From JBFWVD01 sp050246915 (GTDB taxonomy: Bacteria; Actinomycetota; Acidimicrobiia; Acidimicrobiales; Ilumatobacteraceae): a DNA stretch of 6,273 nt. The notes beneath the pieces are model-generated. The model saw only the letters and a list, made by a program, of their open reading frames with translations. It searched no databases and had not been told where the DNA came from. Below, in pieces: positions 1-5,413 of the stretch. Location of the stretch: the NCBI GenBank assembly GCA_050246915.1, contig JBFWVD010000159.1, positions 1 to 6,273 on the forward strand, given 5' to 3'. Each line of letters begins with the position of its first letter. Within the stretch, counting starts at the first letter, position 1. The position numbers and the translations under genes were made by a program.

Positions 1-4
1 GTAT

Positions 5-27
5 GAGTCCCGCGGAGTGGTGGGGTT
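5..27. repeat. Left terminal inverted repeat of the IS
   Basis: The 23-bp stretch from GAG at position 5 to GGGGTT ending at 27 matches the reverse complement of 1369-1391 at 20 of 23 positions. The longest unbroken block is GTGGTGGGGTT. It lies 25 bp beyond the transposase stop codon, as expected for an IS terminus where transposase binds and cuts. Confidence 0.85.
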
Positions 28-52
28 CGCGTGACGCGTTCCCTGGTGGCCG

Positions 53-1288
53 TCAGGTGCCGGGCTCGAGCTCGGCGGTGACGGCGGGGTCAGTATCGCG
101 CGTGTGGAGCTTGGTCATCGAGGCTTCGGAGAAGTAGCGGCGGGCGACGGCCCATTCGTCGTGTTGGTCGGCGAGCACGGCACCGACGAGGCGGATCACG
201 GCGGGGTCGTTGGGGAAGATCCCGACCACGGTGGTGCGTCGGCGGATCTCCTTGTTGAGGCGTTCGAGCGGGTTGTTCGACCAGATCTGTCGCCAGTGCT
301 CTTTCGGGAACGCGGTGAAGGCGAGCACGTCGGTCTTGGCAGCGTCCATGAGCGCGGCGGCCTTGGGGAACCGGTCGGTGAGCATGACCGCGACCTCGTC
401 CCAGCGTGCTGCGACATCGGCAGGGGTGGTCAACGCGAAGATCGATCGGAACGCGGCGGCGACCATCTCCTGAGACGCCTTGGGGACCGGCGCCAACAGG
501 TTGCGGACGTAGTGGACGCGGCATCGCTGCCACGAGGAGCCCTGAAGGTTCTTGCGGATCGCGGCGCGCAGACCCTCGTGCGCGTCGGAGATCACCAGAC
601 GCACACCGGACAGCCCGCGGGCCTTCAACGAGCGTAGGAACGCCGTCCAGAACGTCTCGGCTTCGGAGTCGCCGACATCGACGCCGAGCACTTCACGGCC
701 GCCCTGGGCGGTCACACCGGTGGCGACGACGACCGCACGGGACACGACCTGGCCGAGGGCGTCGTCGCGGACGTGGACATAGATCGCGTCGAGGTACACG
801 TACGGGAACTCGGTGTGGCCGAGCGTGCGGTTGCGGAACGCGGCGACACGTTCATCGAGGCCGGCACAGATCCGCGACACCTCCGACTTGGAGATCCCCG
901 ACGCGGCGCCCATCGACTCGACCAGCGCATCCACAGATCTCGTCGAGACGCCCGACACGTAGGCCTCCATCACGACCGCGTACAACGCCTGGTCGATCCG
1001 CCGACGGGGCTCGAGGATCGACGGGAAGAAACTGCCCTTGCGTAGCTTCGGGATCGCCAACTCGAGATCACCAGCCTTCGTCGTCAGGACACGGTGACGG
1101 TGGCCGTTGCGTTCGGTCACCCGCTCATCGGATCGCTCATACCGGCCGGCGCCGATCACCTGGGAGGCTTGGACCTCGATCAACTCTTGCGCCAACCACT
1201 CGGCGAGCTCGCGCACCAGATCGACGCCGCGATCACGATCAGTGAGCGCGACAAGAAGTTCGGACAGGGCAGACTCAGACAGAGCCAT
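53..1288 (-). CDS. IS256-family (mutator-type) DDE transposase
   Basis: This 411-residue protein catalyses transposition of the surrounding IS, cutting and joining DNA strands at the terminal repeats. It shows the IS256 family features in order: a conserved N-terminal block with ERNGHRHR and IPKLRKGSFFPS (about residues 59-92), the first catalytic Asp in YLDAIYVHVR (D167), the second in VISDAHEGL (D235), the C-x2-H motif in CRVHYVRNLL (C256, H259), and the catalytic Glu in NNPLERLNKEIRRR (E342). The spacing matches the canonical family triad and the length is normal (about 390-420). The ATG at 1288 is preferred over an upstream in-frame start at 1330. A GAAGGAG ribosome site sits 9 nt ahead of it, and the protein then begins MALSESALSELL. 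No frameshift or stop interrupts the gene. Confidence 0.97.
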   Translation of the reverse strand: MALSESALSELLVALTDRDRGVDLVRELAEWLAQELIEVQASQVIGAGRYERSDERVTERNGHRHRVLTTKAGDLELAIPKLRKGSFFPSILEPRRRIDQALYAVVMEAYVSGVSTRSVDALVESMGAASGISKSEVSRICAGLDERVAAFRNRTLGHTEFPYVYLDAIYVHVRDDALGQVVSRAVVVATGVTAQGGREVLGVDVGDSEAETFWTAFLRSLKARGLSGVRLVISDAHEGLRAAIRKNLQGSSWQRCRVHYVRNLLAPVPKASQEMVAAAFRSIFALTTPADVAARWDEVAVMLTDRFPKAAALMDAAKTDVLAFTAFPKEHWRQIWSNNPLERLNKEIRRRTTVVGIFPNDPAVIRLVGAVLADQHDEWAVARRYFSEASMTKLHTRDTDPAVTAELEPGT

Positions 1289-1348
1289 CGGTGTGTTCTC
1301 CTTCAGGTGGGTTCTTGCGGAACACACCAAGGATCACGCCGATGGCTC
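1282..1348 (-). promoter_or_regulatory. Inverted repeats that could mask the transposase start codon
   Basis: Two nested inverted repeats surround the translation start. GAGCCATCGG at 1282-1291 is the reverse complement of 1339-1348. GGTGTGTTC at 1290-1298 is the reverse complement of 1320-1328. In minus-strand RNA the contiguous 17-nt 3' arm (1298 down to 1282) would contain the ATG, and the loop would hold most of the GAAGGAG ribosome site. The 5' arm carries a bulge of about 11 nt. The pairing is seen directly. Control of translation is inferred, by analogy with IS elements in which transcripts entering from outside fold and block transposase synthesis. Confidence 0.55.
1298..1304 (-). promoter_or_regulatory. 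Ribosome binding site of the transposase
   Basis: GAAGGAG on the minus strand lies 9 nt upstream of the ATG at 1288. It decides this start over the longer in-frame alternative, which would add 14 residues (beginning MVCSARTHLK) not typical of the family. Confidence 0.75.
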
Positions 1349-1350
1349 AC

Positions 1351-1360
1351 CCACTAGTGG
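1351..1360. repeat. Perfect 10-bp palindrome inside the IS right end
   Basis: CCACTAGTGG is self-complementary. It sits between the right terminal repeat and the start-codon hairpin, in the region where a transposase promoter would be expected. It could be a protein-binding site or chance. I see no convincing -35/-10 pair here. Confidence 0.35.
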
Positions 1361-1368
1361 ACCTACGA

Positions 1369-1391
1369 AACCCCACCACACCACGGGGCTC
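1369..1391. repeat. Right terminal inverted repeat of the IS
   Basis: This is the reverse complement of 5-27 with three mismatches. It lies upstream of the transposase gene and about 45 bp before the recombinase start, so it marks the junction between the IS and the host or element DNA. Confidence 0.85.
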
Positions 1392-1435
1392 TATCGAGAG
1401 AAACGGCGTCGCCCGTCTCGCTCTCTGATGAAGTG

Positions 1436-2836
1436 ATGGCCGAGTTCACGCTGCTCGTGGACCGCGTGTCAGAGCTCAGCCTCGCAGCACACGCCGAGGG
1501 CACGATCACGCGCTATCTGGAACAGTGGAAGCGCTTCGACGCCTGGTGCGAATCTCGCTCTATCGCAGTGACGCTCCCGGTCCCGGTAGAGCTAGTCATG
1601 CTCTACATCGCAGACTGGGTAACGCAGACCCCGCCGCCGGCCTACTCGACCATCAACCAGGCCTTCTCTGCCATCAACTGGGCGCACAGCCAGGTCGATC
1701 TGCCACCGCCACGCTCGGTAGCGCTCGCTCGTTTGAAGAAGGGCGTCCGTCGCACGTTGAAGGTTGCGCCAACCAAGAAGGCGCGACCGCTACGCCTCAC
1801 GCATCTCCGCACCCTCGGTTCGTTCTTCACGACTCCGCGACGCTCGCAGCTCCGGGATGCGTGCGTCATCTCGCTCCGTGCGCAAGGGATGAGCTACAGC
1901 ATGATCGCCAACGCAACGATGGCTCAGCTCGTCGAGTTGAGCGACACCCGAGCCGTTCTGGCGACTTCGGACGGGCAACTGACCTTCGTCGCGACCGGAT
2001 CAACCTCGTGTCCCGTGGCCAACCTTCAAGCGTGGGTCAGCTCTCGTGGCGGCTGGCCGGGAACCATCATCACCCGAGTCACGATCGACGACGCGCTGGA
2101 TCACCGGCCGATCCCGCGTCAGACCGTGCCGAGCATTGTGAGCCGTTTGTCTCGCGACTGCGGCGAGGCCGTGGCGATCGGGGACGTCATGGACAAGCCT
2201 TTCGCCGACAGATTGGTGAGTGCTGCCCTCTGCCAGCGCCCCGCGGCTGCTCGCGACATGGCATCGATCCTGATGCTCTGGGCATGCGGTCTACGCAGTG
2301 ATGAACTGGTCCGGGCCCGCATGCGTGATGTGGCGTTCGACGACCGTGGGATGTCCCTCACTGTCCGAACCTCGAAGACCGATCAACAGGGCCACGGCAC
2401 CACCAAGGTCGTACCTCGAGGAGGCAACGCTGCCACGGATCCAGTAGGGGCGATGGAGGCCTGGTTCCAGGTTCTCACCGCGGCCGGTGCCACCGATGAG
2501 ACTCCGATCTTCGTACCGATCGACCACGCCGACGCCCTTGTGCTGACAGAGTCCGACAAGAACGGGGTCGAGTCCGTTGTTCGGCCGGTGAAGCCCACAG
2601 CGATCACCGACATGCTGCGACGCGCTCTACGGGCCGCACAGGTTGAGTCGGTCGACGTCAAAGCCTTCTCGTCACACAGCGGCAAGCGTGGTGTCGCAAC
2701 CGAACTGGCCCACAACGGCGCCGACATCCGGCAAATCGCGCAGGTGACCGGACACAAGTCCCTGGAGGTCGCTCGTGGGTACGTCGAGGAGGTCGAGAAG
2801 TGGACCACCAACCCCCTCCGCGGCCTCGACATGTAG
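1436..2836 (+). CDS. Tyrosine recombinase / integrase with duplicated catalytic-like region
   Basis: This site-specific recombinase has 466 residues, long for a typical phage integrase or XerC/D (about 300-400). An N-terminal core-binding (SAM-like) domain covers about residues 10-110 (TITRYLEQWKRFDAWCE, then AYSTINQAFSAINWAH). The C-terminal catalytic domain shows Arg I in GLRSDEL (R287), the beta-hairpin Lys in TSKTD (K314), the H-x-x-R box as SHSGKRG (H414), the GHKS His (H440) and the nucleophile in RGYVEE (Y449). The Arg II slot is Lys417, followed directly by Arg418. Residues about 116-250 resemble a first copy of the catalytic half that has lost the catalytic residues. The start is ATG 1436; an adjacent GTG at 1433 is equally possible and no clear ribosome site is visible. 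The frame is open upstream into the IS, so a few N-terminal residues or the promoter may have been replaced by the insertion. Its substrate sites are not visible. Confidence 0.9.
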   Translation: MAEFTLLVDRVSELSLAAHAEGTITRYLEQWKRFDAWCESRSIAVTLPVPVELVMLYIADWVTQTPPPAYSTINQAFSAINWAHSQVDLPPPRSVALARLKKGVRRTLKVAPTKKARPLRLTHLRTLGSFFTTPRRSQLRDACVISLRAQGMSYSMIANATMAQLVELSDTRAVLATSDGQLTFVATGSTSCPVANLQAWVSSRGGWPGTIITRVTIDDALDHRPIPRQTVPSIVSRLSRDCGEAVAIGDVMDKPFADRLVSAALCQRPAAARDMASILMLWACGLRSDELVRARMRDVAFDDRGMSLTVRTSKTDQQGHGTTKVVPRGGNAATDPVGAMEAWFQVLTAAGATDETPIFVPIDHADALVLTESDKNGVESVVRPVKPTAITDMLRRALRAAQVESVDVKAFSSHSGKRGVATELAHNGADIRQIAQVTGHKSLEVARGYVEEVEKWTTNPLRGLDM

Positions 2837-2902
2837 GACCCCACGCCGGCGTGAATCAGTTCGTCAGCGATGGCACCTCCGCACAGCACCACGGGCCTCC
2901 GC

Positions 2903-2908
2903 TACCTT
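2903..2908 (+). promoter_or_regulatory. Putative -10 element for a leaderless transcript
   Basis: TACCTT fits the TAnnnT -10 pattern common in actinobacteria and ends 7 nt before the GTG at 2916. Transcription would then start at or next to the start codon. This would explain why GGAG at 2911-2914, only one base from the GTG, cannot serve as a normal ribosome site. No clear -35 is visible. Confidence 0.35.
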
Positions 2909-2915
2909 CCGGAGT

Positions 2916-3545
2916 GTGACATTTGGTTACCAGGGCAAGCCCCACTGGCGAGACATGTCGGACTACTTGGTGCACCTGACGGAAAGCACGGACCGGCTCC
3001 TGAGCATCGTCGAGAACCATTGGATCGCGCCCGCCTTCCTCGGGGCAGTTGCGAAGCACCCGCACCGGGAAAAGCTTCCGGACCAGACATCGTGTTGCCT
3101 CAGTGAGATCCCTCTCGACCACCTCGGCCGACTCGCTGATCGGCACGGGTGGTACGGGGTTGGCTTCTCCAAGGACTTCATCCGCTCAAGAAGCGGCACT
3201 CGGGTTTGGTACCTGGACGATGAAGTTGAGCTCGCGAAGTGGCTGTTCGAGTCTCGCCGGACCGGCTGGTTCATGGAGCCTGATCCAGCAGACCCGATCT
3301 GGCGTCTCACGCCCTTCATCGATTACGTCACGTCCAATCACCATTTTGAGTGGGAACGTGAGTGGCGCGTTCTCGGTGGGCTGAGCTTCGAGAGTGCGAA
3401 CGTCGGCTTCCTCTTTGGGCCTGAAGGTGAGCATGTCGATCTGCTTGCACGACTCGACCTCACGGTGCCAATCGTGGACCCGAGCTGGGACGATCCCGAC
3501 CAGGTTCAGGCTGCCTTCGCCCCACTACCGCCTGGCGGAACCTGA
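2916..3545 (+). CDS. AbiGi-like abortive-infection antitoxin family protein
   Basis: This 209-residue soluble protein carries the ordered motifs I associate with the putative AbiGi antitoxin family (PF10899): SDYLVHLT (15-22), CLSEIPL (61-67), YGVGFSKDF (80-88), RVWYL (96-100), LTPFIDYV (131-138) and FEWEREWRV (144-152). AbiGi was named from the two-gene lactococcal AbiG phage-resistance system, but most family members are uncharacterised, so a true antitoxin role is not shown here. The motif order also loosely recalls DUF2971. GTG 2916 is chosen because the protein reads cleanly as a family member from FGYQGKPHWRDMSDYLVH, while upstream in-frame codons look non-coding. ATG 2955 is the alternative. 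The gene begins 79 bp after the recombinase stop, in the same direction. No AbiGii-like toxin is recognisable next to it. I see no signal peptide or membrane segment. Confidence 0.75.
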   Translation: MTFGYQGKPHWRDMSDYLVHLTESTDRLLSIVENHWIAPAFLGAVAKHPHREKLPDQTSCCLSEIPLDHLGRLADRHGWYGVGFSKDFIRSRSGTRVWYLDDEVELAKWLFESRRTGWFMEPDPADPIWRLTPFIDYVTSNHHFEWEREWRVLGGLSFESANVGFLFGPEGEHVDLLARLDLTVPIVDPSWDDPDQVQAAFAPLPPGGT

Positions 3546-3552
3546 GTGCCGA

Positions 3553-3653
3553 CGCTGGGTCTGCCGCCGATGTTGCATCTTGACATCGCAGAGCGGATGC
3601 GGGTGCCGTCGGACCAGCGCTGATCTGCAGGTTTGTCTCAGACGCTGGTCTGC
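3553..3653 (+). repeat. Three short direct repeats CGCTG(G/A)TCTGC
   Basis: Copies lie at 3553-3564 (CGCTGGGTCTGC, one extra G), 3618-3628 (CGCTGATCTGC) and 3643-3653 (CGCTGGTCTGC). The outer pair extends to GACGCTGG-TCTGCC, 14 of 15 positions. A short hairpin (CAGAC, 4-nt loop, GTCTG) overlaps the third copy at 3639-3652. They could be binding sites for a regulator or recombinase, or leftovers of a local duplication. Confidence 0.45.
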
Positions 3654-3693
3654 CTCCCTATCGCGTTGGTGCCGGTTGATCACGCTCAGCGTC

Positions 3694-3738
3694 GCGTGGC
3701 CATCGGTGGGCGAAGTGCCACGCACAACTCGATACTCT
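3694..3738 (+). promoter_or_regulatory. Putative operator and -10 upstream of the membrane-segment gene
   Basis: GCGTGGC at 3694-3700 and GCCACGC at 3717-3723 form a perfect 7-bp inverted repeat with a 16-nt spacer. Ten bases further on, TACTCT at 3733-3738 fits TAnnnT. The repeat would overlap the -35 region, the usual place for a repressor site. No consensus -35 is seen, and the repeat might instead fold as an RNA hairpin ending the upstream transcript, although it has no T-tract. Confidence 0.3.
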
Positions 3739-3904
3739 GCGTGAGGCGACGAGGTGCGCATTCGAACTCGTGCGTGGGCCGGACGCTTGTCGCCGACGGC
3801 ATTGGCCGAACACATTTCCTCGCTCGAGCGGCCCAACAGAAGGAGCTCAGTCTTGAACGACCACTCAGGCGCCGTAGTCGTGCCGATGACCAGAGAAGCG
3901 GAAC

Positions 3905-3911
3905 AGGAGGG
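3905..3911 (+). promoter_or_regulatory. Strong ribosome binding site deciding the ATG 3919 start
   Basis: AGGAGGG lies 7 nt before ATG 3919. A second good site, GAAGGAG at 3839-3845, lies 7 nt before an in-frame TTG at 3853, which would add 22 residues. The ATG is favoured for its stronger codon and site, but both starts may be used. Confidence 0.6.
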
Positions 3912-3918
3912 CGCTGAC

Positions 3919-5046
3919 ATGCCTGATCCGTGGCGCATGCTGGCCGAAGGAACGGGAATGCTCGTGGCCTGGGAGCCGGCCCCGACCAATGTTGCGAGCT
4001 GGGGAGTACCGCTCTCAGCGACGAGTGGGCTTGCTCGGCAGTTGGCCACCGTGGTGCAGCGCGCCGGCGCGAAGCTGCCGGCGACCGGGGAGACGCTGTT
4101 CAGGGTGCAGCTGCCTGCCGGTCAGACCGTGGCGAACCTTGTCCCCGCTATAGGCGGAGGCTTCCGGTCGATGACGAAGGTTGCGGGCCGCTCGGGGTTC
4201 GCGGGTCAGGCAAAGTTGCTCCCTGTCGCCGGGGCCGCTGGCGCTGGGGCGGCGGTGGCGCTCGGACCGCTTCTGGCCGTCATCGCCTTGTCCGTCGGAG
4301 CGGAGATGCTCGCGAGCCACCAACAGGACGCGAAGCTCGACGCCATCAAGGATGTCGTCGAGCGGCTCGAGAATCACGAGATCGACAAGATCGTTGCGGT
4401 ACTCGACTCAGCTGAGGGTGTGCTGCACGACTCGATGAACGCGTTGCTCGACAAGCTGGACGTGCCTGAAGCCGTGGGGCTCGGCTCGACGGCGGGCAGC
4501 GTGAAGGAGACCAAGGCGCTCACGCTGAACTGGTTGAAGAAGTGGGAGACGGTTGCCGAGAGGTTCGGCAGTGCTCCACGCGTTGACATCGATGACCTCA
4601 GGGAGGCCCTGGGTAAGACGGCGATCGGGGGCTTTGAGGCCTTCGGCGCATTGGTGCAGCTGACGTACCGGGCGCTGGCGGTCGACTCCAGGGTGCATGT
4701 CGTCGCCATGGCAGAAGCGACGCTTCGTCGTCCCGACGAGTCCGTCGAGCACTTCCAGGGGAGCATCGAGCGCCGGTTGGCTGAGAATGCTGAAAGCCTC
4801 GAGCGCCTCAGCAGCGTCGTGCGGCGGTTCGCCAGCATGCGCATCACGGTGGCCGCAGCCCGCATCGACAAGCGGAATGAACCGTCAGCGCTGCAGGCGC
4901 GCCTGGTGCGACTCGCGTTTGCCATCGGCGACGCCCCGCAACTACCTCCGTTGCTGACTGCAGATCAGCGTCTTGTGGTTGAGGCAGTTCGTCGCGGCGA
5001 CGGCACTGTCGTCATGCTGCAGCCCAGAGCACAAGCCGTGGCCTGA
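3919..5046 (+). CDS. Unrecognised protein with one hydrophobic segment and long helices
   Basis: I do not recognise a family for this 375-residue protein. Residues 1-95 are mixed and carry no signal peptide. Residues about 100-132 form a Gly/Ala/Leu/Val-rich hydrophobic stretch (LLPVAGAAGAG, then LLAVIALSVGAEML) long enough to span or insert into a membrane. After it come charged, heptad-like helical segments: about 134-180 (LDAIKDVVERLENHEIDKIV), 195-255 and 275-320 (SIERRLAENAESLERLSSVVRR). No nucleotide-binding motif or nuclease signature is seen. A lone membrane segment inside an otherwise helical soluble protein recalls membrane-acting toxins and defence effectors, but this is only an architectural analogy. 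The gene begins 373 bp after the AbiGi-like gene, in the same direction, probably under its own promoter. The start is ATG 3919, with TTG 3853 as the alternative. Confidence 0.75.
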   Translation: MPDPWRMLAEGTGMLVAWEPAPTNVASWGVPLSATSGLARQLATVVQRAGAKLPATGETLFRVQLPAGQTVANLVPAIGGGFRSMTKVAGRSGFAGQAKLLPVAGAAGAGAAVALGPLLAVIALSVGAEMLASHQQDAKLDAIKDVVERLENHEIDKIVAVLDSAEGVLHDSMNALLDKLDVPEAVGLGSTAGSVKETKALTLNWLKKWETVAERFGSAPRVDIDDLREALGKTAIGGFEAFGALVQLTYRALAVDSRVHVVAMAEATLRRPDESVEHFQGSIERRLAENAESLERLSSVVRRFASMRITVAAARIDKRNEPSALQARLVRLAFAIGDAPQLPPLLTADQRLVVEAVRRGDGTVVMLQPRAQAVA

Positions 5047-5413
5047 CACGCGCTCGGAGTTCCCCGGCGACGGCGTCGCGTCTACCCCGACGAGGTTCGC
5101 TTCGCGGGCAGGACATAGATGCCTTGCCGGTTCGTCGAGGTCAGAATCAGCCGGGTCTTGGGGCCACTGTCGTGCGGCAGCGCAATTGACACCGAGCGCA
5201 GCCCAATTCGCACATGCCGCCGTGTCCGGCGATGCACACGACCTGCACAAGCCCGCTGGCATGCTTCTTTGGACCGACGGCGCTGCGATGCGCCAGGCGT
5301 CGCCGTCGACAGAGCGAACGACGGTTGTCGAACGGCGCACTCCACTCGCTCGAGCCACAAGCCACGGAGTGACCTCAGGCTGAACGCCGTGACCCTATGG
5401 CAGGCTTGGCGAC
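5047..5413. other. Intergenic region without a convincing gene
   Basis: Frames on both strands across these 367 bp have poor amino-acid composition (rich in Arg, Cys, Ser and Pro) and no good ribosome site. A small GC stem-loop (GCGAC, 3-nt loop, GTCGC at 5067-5079) follows the upstream stop by about 20 nt but lacks a T-tract, so it is at best a weak terminator. A short minus-strand stretch (about 5082-5165) reads like protein (RLILTSTNRQGIYVLPAKR) and might be a gene remnant. A TATGGC at 5396-5401 could serve as a -10 for the next gene. No tRNA or other RNA gene is recognised. Confidence 0.4.

Larger units (their letters stand above)
1..1395 (-). mobile_element. IS256-family insertion sequence, near complete
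   Basis: A single transposase gene on the minus strand is bracketed by matching terminal inverted repeats at 5-27 and 1369-1391, which is the layout of an IS256 (mutator-type) element. The exact ends are uncertain by about 4 bp, because the repeats continue weakly outward to position 1 and to 1395. The element is therefore about 1.39 kb, normal for this family. IS256 elements usually duplicate 8-9 bp of target. The left flank lies outside or at the very edge of the window, so no target duplication can be confirmed. Both ends and the reading frame look intact, so the copy may be active. It lies directly upstream of the recombinase gene at 1436. Confidence 0.9.
3546..3852 (+). other. Intergenic region with repeats and putative promoter
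   Basis: I find no convincing gene here. The forward frame that leads into the next gene begins at GTG 3754, but it includes adjacent rare AGA and AGG codons and lacks a good ribosome site. The region holds three copies of a CGCTG-TCTGC repeat (3553-3653), an 8-bp inverted repeat (3612-3619 with 3643-3650) and a 7-bp inverted repeat just ahead of a possible -10 (3694-3738). It probably contains the end of the AbiGi-like transcript and the promoter of the gene at 3919. Confidence 0.5.

Noticed and set aside
406..1245. 279-codon plus-strand frame opposite the transposase.
   Set aside because: It is extremely Arg-rich and lies entirely antisense to the intact transposase, an artefact of GC-rich coding DNA.
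1..1404. Target-site duplication around the IS.
   Set aside because: The left flank is not in the window, and the four leftmost bases do not match the right flank, so no duplication can be claimed.
2383..2892. 169-codon minus-strand frame.
   Set aside because: It is antisense to the catalytic half of the recombinase, whose motifs are unmistakable.
3754..3790. TTCGAAC at 3761-3767, resembling a tRNA T-loop (possible tRNA or att site for the recombinase).
   Set aside because: The flanking five-base arms do not pair, and no acceptor or anticodon arm can be built around it.
3525..4049. Long minus-strand open frame of 174 codons.
   Set aside because: It overlaps the well-supported start and ribosome site of the forward gene at 3919, its composition is Arg/Ser/His-rich, and it lacks a ribosome site.
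3618..4970. 13-bp perfect inverted match between 3618-3630 and 4958-4970 flanking the unknown gene.
   Set aside because: One copy lies within coding sequence, and a 13-bp match is close to chance expectation in a 6-kb window, so it is not evidence of element ends.
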